Source: Eubacterium sp. (lineage in GTDB: Bacteria > Bacillota > Clostridia > Peptostreptococcales > Anaerovoracaceae). Taken from it: a stretch of DNA of 64,000 nucleotides. Under the pieces are notes generated by a model. That model was given only the letters and a program-made list of their open reading frames with translations. It was not told the DNA's origin and did not search any database. This document shows, piece after piece, positions 16,009-24,709 of the stretch. The translations under genes were made by a program, and so were the position numbers. The stretch spans positions 1-64,000 of the forward strand of contig JAFWHX010000018.1 of assembly GCA_017533915.1 (NCBI GenBank), given 5' to 3'. Numbering within the stretch: the stretch's first letter is position 1; each line of letters starts with the position of its first letter.

Positions 16009-17952
16009 TTACTTGTTCTCCTCTTCCTCTGCGTGCTTTGCGATGATCTCATCAGCGAGGTTCTTTGGAACTTCCTCGTATCTTACGAATTCCATTGTGA
16101 ATGAGCCTCTTCCCTGTGTCATAGCGCGGAGTCCGAGCGCATAGTCGAAGAGCTCTGACTGCGGAGCTTCTGCCAGCAGCTTCTGCTCACCGTCCTGAGG
16201 ATCCATACCGAGGATCCTTCCGCGGCGCTTGTTCATGTCGCCCATGACATCTCCTGTGAAGTCATCCGGTACCAGGATCTCAAGCTTCATGATAGGCTCG
16301 AGCAGGCATGGATTTGCTTCTACGATACCTTTCTTGAACGCCAGTGAAGCAGCGATCTTGAATGATACTTCGTTGGAGTCTACAGGATGATACTTACCAT
16401 CATACAGCACAGCTTTGACGCCCTGTACCTTGCACCCTGCAAGAGGTCCCTTCTCCATGCATTCCTGGAGTCCCTTTTCGACTGCAGGGATGTAGTTCTT
16501 AGGAACTGATCCGCCGAAGATCTCCTCTGCGAATTCAAAGTCTTCTGTCGATGGGCTGAACTTGATGAATACATCTCCGAACTGTCCGGCTCCGCCTGAC
16601 TGCTTCTTATGCTTTCCTTCTACGTCTGATGTTCCCTTGATGGTCTCTCTGTAAGCGATCTTCTGTGGAACTGTCTTTACGTTTACGCCGAATCTGTCCT
16701 TCATCTTGGCAAGGACGATATTGATCTGCTTGTCTCCCTGGCCTCCGATAAGTGTCTGGTGTGTCTCGACGTTTCTGTCGACCACGAATGAAGGATCTTC
16801 TTCACGAAGCCTGTTGAGGCCTGTTCCCATCTTATCTTCATCGTTCTTGTCAGCAGCCTCGATAGCGATGTAGTATGTCGCCTGCGGGAATGCGATCGGT
16901 GCAAACTTGACCGGATTCGACTTGTCGCAGAGCGTATCTCCTGTCTCAGTGAACTGGAGCTTTGCAACAGCAACGATATCCCCAGCAGGTACTGATGCTA
17001 CGTCGATCTGCTCTTTTCCTCTCAGATAGAAGAGCTTTCCGAGCTTCTCTGGCTTTTCAGCATTCGAGTTGTATACTTCGCTTGCTGCGTCAAGCTTGCC
17101 CGTCACGACTTTGATGATCGAGATCTTGCCGACGAACGGGTCGATGATCGTCTTGAATACGAATGATGACAGAGCACCATCCTTAGACGGCTCGACTTCG
17201 CCGTCCTCTGCCTCATACGGAGCACGCTCGAGCGGAGAAGCAACACACGCCTCTACAGCGTCCAGGATGTCGTCCACACCCTGTCCAAGCTGGAATACAG
17301 ACTGGAGAACCGGTACGATGTCTCCTGCCGCGATTCCCTTGGCAAGACCTGTCTTGATCTCTTCCTCAGATAATTCTCCCTCATCAAAGTACTTTTCCAT
17401 GAGGTCTTCGTCTGTTCCGGCGATAGCTTCCATAAGCTCGTCGTCGATATCAGCAGAGATAGGAACTGAAAGCGGAGCAACTGCTACTCCAAACTGATCT
17501 CTCAGTGCTTCTACTGTCTTATCAAAATCCAGCTCGTCCTTGTCTCTCTTATTAATCACGAAGAATCTCGGTGTACCGTACTTCTCACATGCTTTCCAGG
17601 CCATCTCTGTTCCGACCTGTACGCCTGATCCTGCGTCAACGATGATCATTGCAGCCTCTGCTGCTCTCAGTGCCGCATGGACCTCGCCTACGAAGTCAAA
17701 ATCTCCCGGAGTGTCTATGAAATTGATCTTCTTTCCTTTCCATTCCACAGGAATGATAGAAGTATTGATCGAAGATCCTCTTTCTATTTCCATCTTGTCA
17801 TAGTCGGACACGGTATTTCCGCTTTCGACCTTGCCGGCCTTGGTGATAGCGCCGGAAGTCAGAAGTGCTGCTTCCAGAAATGTAGTCTTACCGCATCCGC
17901 TGTGTCCAAGCAATGCGACGTTTCTGATATTTTCACTTGTATAGCTTTTCAT
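16009..17952 (-). CDS. EF-G-like translational GTPase (EF-G2 type)
   Basis: The 647-residue GTPase has a P-loop GHSGCGKT, a DTPGD switch II and an NKRD specificity motif (canonical NKxD), followed by EF-G domains II-V. The N-terminus reads NVALLGHSGCGKTT rather than the canonical NIGIMAHIDAGKTT, and the length is below the roughly 690 residues of housekeeping EF-G. This matches the widespread second EF-G class (EF-G2-like), whose role is unclear and may be ribosome-associated under special conditions. A start at the ATG 17952 is preferred over the in-frame TTG just upstream because AAGGAGG lies at the right distance. It is monocistronic. Confidence 0.88.
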   Translation of the reverse strand: MKSYTSENIRNVALLGHSGCGKTTFLEAALLTSGAITKAGKVESGNTVSDYDKMEIERGSSINTSIIPVEWKGKKINFIDTPGDFDFVGEVHAALRAAEAAMIIVDAGSGVQVGTEMAWKACEKYGTPRFFVINKRDKDELDFDKTVEALRDQFGVAVAPLSVPISADIDDELMEAIAGTDEDLMEKYFDEGELSEEEIKTGLAKGIAAGDIVPVLQSVFQLGQGVDDILDAVEACVASPLERAPYEAEDGEVEPSKDGALSSFVFKTIIDPFVGKISIIKVVTGKLDAASEVYNSNAEKPEKLGKLFYLRGKEQIDVASVPAGDIVAVAKLQFTETGDTLCDKSNPVKFAPIAFPQATYYIAIEAADKNDEDKMGTGLNRLREEDPSFVVDRNVETHQTLIGGQGDKQINIVLAKMKDRFGVNVKTVPQKIAYRETIKGTSDVEGKHKKQSGGAGQFGDVFIKFSPSTEDFEFAEEIFGGSVPKNYIPAVEKGLQECMEKGPLAGCKVQGVKAVLYDGKYHPVDSNEVSFKIAASLAFKKGIVEANPCLLEPIMKLEILVPDDFTGDVMGDMNKRRGRILGMDPQDGEQKLLAEAPQSELFDYALGLRAMTQGRGSFTMEFVRYEEVPKNLADEIIAKHAEEEENK

Positions 17953-17987
17953 CAACCATACCTCCTTGATTATTCACAGTAATAATA

Positions 17988-18016
17988 ATTATATAACAAA
18001 ACCGGCGCCCATACAA
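17988..18016 (-). promoter_or_regulatory. Promoter of the EF-G-like gene
   Basis: On the minus strand TTGTAT (18011-18016) and TATAAT (17988-17993) are separated by 17 bases, about 35 bases before the start codon. Confidence 0.65.
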
Positions 18017-18135
18017 TGGACTATCTTCTATAATTTGTGTTATTATTAAGGAGCATATAAGAAACCGCGGCTCTCATGCAGATTCGCTTAAAATGATCTG
18101 TATAAAAATGCAGCCGCAGCAACAGAGGTGAAACA

Positions 18136-19539
18136 ATGTCAGAAAGAAGCAATGTTAAAGTAAAGGATCTCTTCCGCAGGCCGGAAGAGTTTGCAGATAA
18201 GGAGATAGTGATCAGCGGCTGGGCACGCCAGAACAGAGCATCCAATCACTTCGGCTTCATACAGCTGAACGACGGCTCGTTCTTCACGCCGGTACAGGTG
18301 GTGTACGAGCAGGAGAATCTCGGTAATTTTGATGAGATCGCAGGACTTGCACTTTCATCAGGCATAAAAGTGACCGGCACATTCGTGCTCACGCCTGACG
18401 CAAGGCAGCCTTTCGAGATCCACGCAGCAAAGATCGAAGTGCTTGCTGAATCATCTACAGAGTACCCGCTCCAGAACAAGCGCCACTCCATGGAGTTCCT
18501 TCGTGAGATCGCGCACCTCCGTCCAAGGAGCAATACTTTTGCCGCCGTTTTCAGAGTCCGTTCCATGATAGCATACGCTATACACAAATTCTTCCAGGAA
18601 CAGGGTTTTGTTTATGTACACACCCCGATCATCACTGAGAGCGACGCTGAGGGCGCCGGCGAGATGTTCCGCGTAACAGCACTCGATCCAGAGGACCCGC
18701 CGAGAACAGAAGACGGAAAGATCGACTGGTCCAAGGACTTCTTCGGGAAACCGACCAACCTCACGGTGAGTGGTCAGCTCGAGGCAGAGATCTTTGCGCT
18801 CGCGTTCAGAGACGTATATACATTCGGACCGACGTTCCGCGCCGAGAACTCCAACACTCAGCGACATGCCGCGGAGTTCTGGATGATCGAGCCTGAGATC
18901 ACGTTCGCCGACCTTGAAGACGCGATGGATCTGGCAGAAGCGATGGTGAAATACATTCTGCGCTATGTGATGGAGAACGCGCCGGAAGAGATGGAGTTCT
19001 TCAGCACTAGGATCGACAGAGGACTTGAAGACAGACTGCAGAACGTCGTGAATTCAGACTTCGAGAGGCTTTCGTACACAGATGCCGTAGCACTGCTCGA
19101 AAAAGCTGACCACAAATTCGACTTTGATCCGTACTGGGGGTGCGACCTCCAGACAGAGCACGAGCGCTACCTCACCGAAGAAGTGTTCAAGAAGCCGGTG
19201 TTCGTGACTGACTATCCGAAAGACATCAAAGCCTTCTACATGCGTCTCAACGACGACGGCAAAACGGTCGCCGCGAGCGACCTGCTCGTACCGGGGATCG
19301 GCGAGATCATCGGCGGAAGCCAGAGAGAAGAACGCCTTGACATCCTCGACGCGCGCATGGACGAGCTCGGGATGGACAAAGACAGCTACTGGTGGTACCG
19401 CGAACTTCGCAAATACGGCGGCGTAAAACACGCAGGCTACGGCCTCGGATTCGAGCGTATGATCATGTACGCGACCGGAATGAGCAACATCCGCGACGTG
19501 CTTCCGTTCCCACGCACACCAAAGACCGCTGAATTCTAG
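18136..19539 (+). CDS. asnS: Asparaginyl-tRNA synthetase
   Basis: A 467-residue class IIb synthetase: N-terminal OB fold ([23 protein letters not shown]), motif 2 ([21 protein letters not shown] region) and motif 3 ([10 protein letters not shown]) near the C-terminus. It charges tRNA-Asn directly with asparagine. GAGGTG lies six bases before the ATG. It is transcribed divergently from the EF-G-like gene; a TATAAT at 18029-18034 may be its -10. I looked for a T-box leader and saw none. Confidence 0.97.
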   Translation: MSERSNVKVKDLFRRPEEFADKEIVISGWARQNRASNHFGFIQLNDGSFFTPVQVVYEQENLGNFDEIAGLALSSGIKVTGTFVLTPDARQPFEIHAAKIEVLAESSTEYPLQNKRHSMEFLREIAHLRPRSNTFAAVFRVRSMIAYAIHKFFQEQGFVYVHTPIITESDAEGAGEMFRVTALDPEDPPRTEDGKIDWSKDFFGKPTNLTVSGQLEAEIFALAFRDVYTFGPTFRAENSNTQRHAAEFWMIEPEITFADLEDAMDLAEAMVKYILRYVMENAPEEMEFFSTRIDRGLEDRLQNVVNSDFERLSYTDAVALLEKADHKFDFDPYWGCDLQTEHERYLTEEVFKKPVFVTDYPKDIKAFYMRLNDDGKTVAASDLLVPGIGEIIGGSQREERLDILDARMDELGMDKDSYWWYRELRKYGGVKHAGYGLGFERMIMYATGMSNIRDVLPFPRTPKTAEF

Positions 19540-19556
19540 ATCTTATAGAGCTGCAG

Positions 19557-19623
19557 TTCAGGGCACATGCGCTGGTTCAGGATGCAGACAGCAATTCAGG
19601 GCACATGCGATGGTTCAGGATGC
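19557..19623. repeat. Tandem repeat, two 29-bp copies 38 bp apart
   Basis: Copies at 19557-19585 and 19595-19623 (beginning TTCAGGGCACATGCG) differ at one base. They lie in the short gap between asnS and the next gene and have no obvious fold. Confidence 0.85.
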
Positions 19624-19683
19624 TAGTTACACTTCAGAACGAATGTGAAGTGGAACCCACTATAAAACACAAGGAGAAAAAGA

Positions 19684-20346
19684 ATGTCAAATTTCAATGC
19701 CGCGAATTTCTACGCGGAATGCAAGGATCTGTTCGGGCAGTATGCAGCTGCTTTAGGATACGCAAAAAACGGGATCGATGAAGTTGCCGACCTCAAGCCG
19801 AGACGTGAGATCTTTGTTGCGACTCTGCTCGGCGACAAGTCTCTTTCCGAAGCGTGCAATAACGATCCGAAGATCTACTATTATAATGTGATCCGCTACT
19901 GCCTGACAGCCGGCATCGAATACGGCGCGCAGTGGCAGGTGAAGCCGGAAGGTTTCGAGGAAAAAGGATACGATGAGATTTTGTACAAAAACAATGTAGG
20001 ACGCCGCTCGACTGACATCACATCGAACATCTGCGAGTCACCGGAAGCGTGGAGACAGTTTCTGATAGGCCTTCACAGAGTGTGGAGCAGCCAGATGGCG
20101 CCGTACCTTTCCGGAAGCAACGCAGAAGCCACAAAAGAGCAGTCGGAGGCAGTGCTCCAGTCATGTTTTGCTGTGTTCCAGCTCGGAGTCGCGATCGCGC
20201 TAGAGAAGTTCGATGCGCCTGATGAAGCCGCCGAAACTGCCGATGCCGAAGCCGCCGATGCCGAAGCCGCGGATGCAGAAGCCGCCGATACCGATTCCGT
20301 GGATGCCGAAGCCGCCGATGCCAAAGACGCCGATGTCGAAGCTTAG
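19684..20346 (+). CDS. Unknown protein with an Asp/Ala/Glu repeat tail
   Basis: The 220-residue protein has a strong AAGGAG ribosome site. Residues 1-175 appear as a folded, mainly helical domain with aromatic-rich segments (IYYYNVIRYCLTAGIEYGAQW) and no membrane helix or signal peptide; I do not recognise the family. From about 178 it becomes a tandem repeat of ADAEA units ending at a TAG. The repeat DNA continues beyond the stop (see the next entry), suggesting the tail once was or sometimes is longer. Confidence 0.7.
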   Translation: MSNFNAANFYAECKDLFGQYAAALGYAKNGIDEVADLKPRREIFVATLLGDKSLSEACNNDPKIYYYNVIRYCLTAGIEYGAQWQVKPEGFEEKGYDEILYKNNVGRRSTDITSNICESPEAWRQFLIGLHRVWSSQMAPYLSGSNAEATKEQSEAVLQSCFAVFQLGVAIALEKFDAPDEAAETADAEAADAEAADAEAADTDSVDAEAADAKDADVEA

Positions 20347-20560
20347 GACGAAGTAACAGCAACTGAGACAGAAGCCACCGATGTCGAAGCTTAGGACGAA
20401 GTAATAGCAGCTGATGCAGAACCAGCCGAGTAACCGCAGCTGAAACAGAACCGGCCGAGTAACCGCAGCTGAAACAGAACCGGCCGAGTAACCGCAGCTG
20501 AGACAGAACCGGCCGAGTAACCGCAGCTGAGACAGAACCGGCCGAGTAACCGCATGAATC
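20332..20560 (+). repeat. 48-bp and 29-bp tandem repeats continuing past the stop codon
   Basis: A 48-bp unit starting GATGTCGAAGCTTAGGACG occurs at 20332 and 20380, both in frame with the upstream gene and both carrying the same TAG. It leads into a 29-bp unit (GAGTAACCGCAGCTG.., starts at 20428, 20457, 20486, 20515 and a partial at 20544). Because 29 is not a multiple of three, this second array cannot encode one repeated peptide. Confidence 0.85.
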
Positions 20561-20691
20561 GATGACGGACAATGTACCCGACTGAGTTAGGCGACTGATC
20601 TAGCCGCGAACGACTGATCGTATGATGTGACTTGTCATTATTTATGGCCGCGTGTTAGAAAACGGCCTGTTATATATGTAGGAGGAAAGCC

Positions 20692-20991
20692 ATGAGTAAA
20701 ACAACGAAAGTCCTGGCGATAGTAATCGCGATCCTGGTAGCTATACTGGTCATCGCAGGTGTCATCTTCTTCACACGCGCCAGCACACAGAGAAAGATCA
20801 AAGATATCGAGAGCGAATACACCGGAGGTCTGGACAGACACATTAACGTCTATTCACTTGACGGCGACAAGCTCGCCGAGTACGACGGCAGGATCGATAT
20901 CGCCGAGCGCGACAGCGGAGTCGTGAAATTCCAGCTGAAAGGAAAGCGTTATATCTATTACAACGCGATCGTAGAAGTTATTGAGAAATAG
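20692..20991 (+). CDS. Small single-pass membrane protein
   Basis: A 99-residue protein with a TAGGAGG ribosome site. One N-terminal transmembrane helix (about residues 6-28, LAIVIAILVAILVIAGVIFF) anchors an extracytoplasmic domain of about 70 residues (YSLDGDKLAEYDGRIDIAERD, VKFQLKGKRYIYYNAIVEVIE) that looks like a small beta domain. Function unknown. It stands alone between repeat tracts. Confidence 0.7.
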   Translation: MSKTTKVLAIVIAILVAILVIAGVIFFTRASTQRKIKDIESEYTGGLDRHINVYSLDGDKLAEYDGRIDIAERDSGVVKFQLKGKRYIYYNAIVEVIEK

Positions 20992-21040
20992 CCGGATCAC
21001 ATAAGCATCCAGCTCTCTTCCAAAACACTGAAGTATTGAT

Positions 21041-21127
21041 TTTTTGACAATTTGACAATTTGATCATTTGATCTTTTGGTTATTTACTTTTTTGGTTATT
21101 TGATCATTTGGTTATTTGATCATTTGT
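21041..21127. repeat. Low-complexity TTTGATCATTTGGTTA-type tandem tract
   Basis: About nine degenerate copies of an 8-10-base T-rich word (ATTTGATC, ATTTGGTT, ATTTGACA) follow one another. It looks like a slippage-prone minisatellite with no coding signature. Confidence 0.7.
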
Positions 21128-21282
21128 TTATTGCGATTATCTGTATCTTGTCTGAGCTGTCGTTTGGCAGCTCTTTTTTCATCCGCAGACATTTCAGAAT
21201 ACCGATCAAATGCATCGACTCTCCAATGATTACCTAATGAATTTATGCTTAACTCAACACGATGTTTTTTGCCAGATAACCT

Positions 21283-21436
21283 GCAGTTTATTGAGATGTC
21301 TGCTGTATTGCTCTCCCAACCGCAATTTGGGGAGATGTCTTTTATATCGCTCGCACTACCCAGTTTGAGGAGATGTTTGCTGTATAGCTCTTCCAACCGC
21401 AGTTTATCGACGTACTGTCTGCTATGCTCCCATCTG
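21283..21436. repeat. Imperfect 39-bp tandem repeat, four copies
   Basis: Units starting at about 21283, 21322, 21360 and 21399 share the pattern CAGTTT..GAGATGT..GCTGTAT.GCTCTTCCAACC. It runs directly into the 93-bp array. A small minus-strand frame across it (21112-21396) is open because 39 is divisible by three; I do not call it a gene. Confidence 0.7.
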
Positions 21437-21478
21437 TGTTTTGCTCACTTATCGACATAATCTCATTTTCGTGGCTGT

Positions 21479-21920
21479 CCCTGTAGAAAAATGCCTCGGT
21501 ATTGCTCGATTTACTACACTTTTCATCAAATCCTTGCTATTTTTTCTACAGAATCACTTCTTTGAGACCGTTTCTGTAGAAAAATGCATCGGAATTGCTC
21601 GTTTTACTACACTTTTCATCAAAATCTTGCTGTTTTTTCTACAGAATCACTCTTTTGAGGTTGTTTCTGTCTACAGAATGAGAAAAATCGTGCAAAGTGA
21701 TATCATTTTCGTTAGTTTTTTACTTCCTGTAGACGGAATCATGGGTTTTCCTACTGTTTCCGTCTACAGAATGAAGAAAATCTTGCAAAGTGATACCATT
21801 TTCGCTAGTTTTTTGCTTTCTGTAGACGGGATCATAGGTTTTCTGGCCGTTTCTGTCTACAGAACAGGAATAATCATGCAAAATGATATCACTTTTGATG
21901 ATTTTCTGCTTTTCGTAGAC
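21479..21920 (+). repeat. Array 1 of 93-bp hairpin repeats (five units: A A B B B)
   Basis: The unit landmark (CTGTAG, CTGTCT or CCGTCT) occurs at 21481, 21574, 21667, 21760 and 21853, an exact 93-bp period. Units 1-2 (type A) have arms TTCTGTAGAAAAA and TTTTTCTACAGAA around a 49-base loop, for example 21572-21584 with 21634-21646. Units 3-5 (type B) have arms of the form TTCYGTCTACAG and CTGTAGACGGRA around a loop of about 46 bases, with an internal GATATC-centred palindrome in two of them. The last unit has a weaker stem. A plus-strand frame (21441-21938) is open throughout. The same family recurs at 57.0-57.7 kb in the same orientation and A-then-B order. Confidence 0.9.
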
Positions 21921-21984
21921 GAGCAACTGATCATGTAGTATGTCTGACTGCAGAGCAACTGATCATGTGGTATGGCTGACTGCA
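21921..21984. repeat. 32-bp tandem duplication
   Basis: GAGCAACTGATCATGT begins copies at 21921 and 21953, with two mismatches across 32 bases. It follows the hairpin array directly. The remaining 21985-22168 has no gene or clear signal. Confidence 0.8.
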
Positions 21985-22168
21985 GATCACATTCAAACCT
22001 AATGCCAGATAAAGTGTGGGAATTTGAACGTATCGGAAGTACAATAATCCCCACAAATCTCTATTTAACAAGATGAAAAACATTTCGGCAAATCACAGGT
22101 TGACGAAATGTCAGAAGCTCTTGTTTTGTATTAATAACAAAAAATTGAATAATCTCTGAAAACATGGT

Positions 22169-22223
22169 TGACAAAGCATCTGGTGTGTATTATTGTATTA
22201 AGTAGTTAATACAGTAATACACA
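22169..22223 (+). promoter_or_regulatory. Promoter and GntR/YtrA operator of the ABC operon
   Basis: TTGACA (22169-22174), 17 bases, then TATTGT (22192-22197) forms a promoter. A large dyad overlaps the -10: GTGTATTATTGTATTAA (22186-22202), a 4-base spacer, and its inverted copy at 22207-22223 with one mismatch. Such a position fits autorepression by the GntR-type regulator encoded next. Confidence 0.8.
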
Positions 22224-22279
22224 AACCGTCCTTTTACGACGCGGTATGTATTGCCAAATCATATGAACAATCAATAAGG

Positions 22280-22322
22280 GGCATTTGCAGACAGAGGCAT
22301 TTGCAGAAAGGGGCATTTGCAG
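22280..22322. repeat. Three 11-bp direct repeats in the gntR leader
   Basis: GGCATTTGCAG occurs at 22280, 22296 and 22312, a 16-bp period. It lies between the operator and the start codon; role unknown. Confidence 0.7.
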
Positions 22323-22359
22323 GCTTTTCTGCAGATCGAATAAAGAAAGGCAGGTATGT

Positions 22360-22728
22360 ATGGAATGGGAATTTAAAGATGGTGTCCCGATCTATACTCA
22401 GATCATCGATCAGATGACTATGCGGATCGCAAGCGGCGCGTACAAGCCAGGCGAGAAGCTCCAGTCTGTGAGGGATCTGGCATTGGACGCGGGAGTCAAT
22501 CCTAATACTATGCAGCGCGCACTGGCCGAGCTCGAGCGAAGAAATCTCGTTTTCTCTGAAAGAACGAGCGGAAGGTTCGTCACAAAAGACAATGAGATTT
22601 TGACGGCACTTCACGAAGAGCTGGCAAAACAGTGCTTTGATGAATTCACGGAAAAGCTGCGGAAGATCGGTATGTCTGACGAGGAGATCAGCCGGTCGGT
22701 CAAAGAATGGATGAAGGAGATGAGATAA
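22360..22728 (+). CDS. GntR-family transcriptional regulator, YtrA type
   Basis: A 122-residue protein: winged helix-turn-helix ([21 protein letters not shown], then [22 protein letters not shown]) with only a short C-terminal helical tail, as in the YtrA subfamily that controls ABC exporter operons. The start at 22360 behind AAAGGCAGG gives the family N-terminus (MEWEF..GVPIY); an upstream in-frame ATG would add 25 unlikely residues. The stop overlaps the next start (TAATG). It probably represses this operon through the dyad at 22186-22223. Confidence 0.92.
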   Translation: MEWEFKDGVPIYTQIIDQMTMRIASGAYKPGEKLQSVRDLALDAGVNPNTMQRALAELERRNLVFSERTSGRFVTKDNEILTALHEELAKQCFDEFTEKLRKIGMSDEEISRSVKEWMKEMR

Positions 22729-23423
22729 TGGCAAGAATTGAGATAGAAAATCTGAGCAAGGCATTCGGCAGTGTCATCGCACTTGACAATGTGAGCCTTG
22801 AACTCGATAAAGGTCAGATCGTAGGGCTGCTCGGTCCGAATGGAAGCGGGAAGACAACACTTATCAAGATCCTGACCGGACTTCTCACACCAGGAAGCGG
22901 TGAAGTGAGGATAAACGGACTTAAGCCGGGCGTGGAGACCAAGAAGATGGTAGCTTATCTTCCTGACAGGAACGCCCTGCCCGACTATATGACATCACAA
23001 CAACTGATCAGAATGTACAGTGATTTCTTCAGTGATTTCAATGCAGCAAAAGCTGAGAAGATGCTTGGCGAGCTCGGTGTGGACATGAAACAGGAAATGC
23101 GGAAGATGTCCAAGGGCACCAAAGAAAAGCTGCAGCTCTGCCTGGTCATGGCGAGAGAGGCTGACGTGTACCTGCTTGACGAGCCGATCGGCGGCGTAGA
23201 CCCGGCGACACGCGACTACATACTTAAAACGATCATATCGAACTACAATGAGGAAGCGGTGGTGGTGATCTCCACTCACCTGATCCAGGACATCGAGTCC
23301 GTCCTTGACGACGTGATCTTTCTTAAGGAAGGCCGCGTGGTGCTGCACGAGCAGGCAGACGCGATCAGAGAAGAAAAAGGCGAAAGTGTTGATAAGGTGT
23401 TCAGGGAGGTATTCAAATGTTAG
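22728..23423 (+). CDS. ABC transporter ATP-binding protein
   Basis: A 231-residue ATPase: Walker [11 protein letters not shown]-loop region, Walker B VYLLDEP and an H-loop STH. The signature segment is [11 protein letters not shown] instead of LSGGQ, a form common in bacitracin/YtrB-type exporters. It is coupled to the regulator before it and overlaps the permease gene by seven bases. The exporter may respond to cell-wall-active compounds; that is by family analogy. Confidence 0.92.
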   Translation: MARIEIENLSKAFGSVIALDNVSLELDKGQIVGLLGPNGSGKTTLIKILTGLLTPGSGEVRINGLKPGVETKKMVAYLPDRNALPDYMTSQQLIRMYSDFFSDFNAAKAEKMLGELGVDMKQEMRKMSKGTKEKLQLCLVMAREADVYLLDEPIGGVDPATRDYILKTIISNYNEEAVVVISTHLIQDIESVLDDVIFLKEGRVVLHEQADAIREEKGESVDKVFREVFKC

Positions 23424-24229
23424 GAAAGCTTTTAAAATATGAGATCCCGGCGGTAGGCCGCGGGCTTGCGCCGATGTATCTTGCATGGCTCGCTGCGTCG
23501 GTACTTCTCGGCATCACAACAGGAAGGATCGAGAGCCCGAACGGTTTCATCATAATCCCGGTGCTGGTGTACTTCAGCGTCACCATCGCGGTGTTCGTTA
23601 TGGCGATCGTACTCATCATACAAAGGTACTACAACAGTCTTTTCGGTGAAGAAGCGTACTTTTACCAGGCTCTTCCGGTATCCGCGGGTGAGCATATCCT
23701 GAGCAAAGCCCTTACGGCTCTCGTATGGGCTGTCCTGACCATGCTGGCTGCGGTGATTTCAGGAATTATCGTATTACTCCTGATGAGCGGAACTCAGGCA
23801 TTCTGGAACGGTGATCCGGTCACGTTCAGCTGGGCTGATTTCTGGAACTCATACTCGAGCGACTTCAGACTGGCTCAGTCCATAATCGTTGTAATCGAAT
23901 TCCTGATAGCATGCATCTTCAGCTTCGTGAAGAGCACCCTCGCTATCTATGCCGCGATCTCTATCGGACACATCGCGAGGAACCATGTCGTGCTTGCGAG
24001 CATCGGGGCTTACATCGGACTGCTGGTGTTTGAGTCATCGATCGGAAATCTATTCATCTCGATCGGAGCCTTTACCACAGGCAACATAGACTTCAGCACA
24101 ACGTTCGGCAGCAGCTTCGCAGCCACACAGACTTTACTGGCCATCGCGATCACTGCAAGCATCGGGCTGTCAACAGTATATTTCTTCATCTGCAAATACT
24201 TCATGGAAAATAAACTGAACCTGGCATAA
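23417..24229 (+). CDS. ABC transporter permease
   Basis: A 270-residue membrane protein with about six hydrophobic segments (for example around residues 10-30, 45-70, 95-125, 150-180, 185-215, 230-262). It overlaps the ATPase gene, so the two form the transporter. The sequence is of the ABC-2/YtrC-like type without a large extracellular domain. The operon ends near the hairpin at 24377-24433. Confidence 0.85.
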   Translation: MLGKLLKYEIPAVGRGLAPMYLAWLAASVLLGITTGRIESPNGFIIIPVLVYFSVTIAVFVMAIVLIIQRYYNSLFGEEAYFYQALPVSAGEHILSKALTALVWAVLTMLAAVISGIIVLLLMSGTQAFWNGDPVTFSWADFWNSYSSDFRLAQSIIVVIEFLIACIFSFVKSTLAIYAAISIGHIARNHVVLASIGAYIGLLVFESSIGNLFISIGAFTTGNIDFSTTFGSSFAATQTLLAIAITASIGLSTVYFFICKYFMENKLNLA

Positions 24230-24362
24230 GGAAAGAAGCTGCGGCATGAAGCAGCATACGCAGCTAACAGGCTGCAACATCGGACAGCAATGCTGTAGCT
24301 TTATGCGGAAACAAAAATCAGTTTTAGAACATTTACATACTGTCAAATAATATAAGATAGTG

Positions 24363-24440
24363 TATAATATCAATTACAGGGGTTAGACAAACCGAGAAGA
24401 GCTGATGAGATACAGCGCTTCTCGTATCCCCTGTTTTTTT
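24363..24440 (+). ncRNA. Candidate small RNA with its own promoter, or operon terminator
   Basis: TATAAT (24363-24368), with CTGTCA 17 bases upstream (24340-24345), stands just before a self-contained hairpin: CAGGGG (24377-24382) pairs with CCCCTG (24428-24433), CGAGAAG with CTTCTCG inside, and GCTG with CAGC at the tip. Seven T residues follow. The predicted transcript is about 60-65 nt and starts at the base of the stem. It also could serve as the terminator of the ABC operon. I do not recognise a known RNA family. Confidence 0.5.
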
Positions 24441-24552
24441 GTCCTGAAATGCATCTGGCGGGCTGGCTTATCTGCTGTTCTGCAGATGCCGTATGCAGCC
24501 AATGTCCGGCCGGCGCGCAAAGATTAAAGGACAATTAATAAATTTCCTTAAG

Positions 24553-24606
24553 ACACAATATATAGTATATTTATGTGTTGACACGCCCAAATATTGCGTA
24601 TATAAT
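24553..24606 (+). promoter_or_regulatory. nrdGD promoter with paired NrdR boxes
   Basis: TTGACA (24578-24583) and TATAAT (24601-24606) are perfect consensus elements 17 bases apart. ACACAATATATAGTAT (24553-24568) matches the NrdR box consensus closely. A weaker box (24584-24599, CGCCCAAATATTGCGT) fills the spacer, 31 bp or three helical turns downstream, the known arrangement for cooperative NrdR binding. NrdR represses ribonucleotide reductase genes when dATP is high. Confidence 0.8.
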
Positions 24607-24709
24607 GTGTCTTGCACGACGTGAGGGGGAACGGAAAAAGAGCATATTATCATGCTCTCGTGCTCCCCGCGAGCATATCAGATTTGTTCTGAAAGGAGCG
24701 GTTTCAGGA

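Noticed and set aside
15699-16052. N-terminal extension of RadA
   Set aside because: The longer frame reads through hairpins, a terminator and the end of the EF-G-like gene; the ATG at 15698 has a proper ribosome site and the family start.
17956-18135. T-box leader of asnS
   Set aside because: The gap is only 180 bases and lacks the T-box sequence and a terminator.
20018-20572. 184-residue minus-strand Leu/Arg-rich gene
   Set aside because: It is the antisense of the Asp/Ala/Glu repeat and the 29-bp array; no start signals.
21112-21396. 94-residue minus-strand gene
   Set aside because: The frame runs across imperfect 39-bp repeats whose length is divisible by three; no ribosome site or recognisable protein features.
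21479-21920. CRISPR array
   Set aside because: The period is regular, but the segments between the arms are as similar between units as the arms are; there are no unique spacers and no cas genes in the window.
24377-24433. Hammerhead ribozyme
   Set aside because: CTGATGAG occurs in the hairpin, but the GAAA core and the cleavage-site helices are absent.
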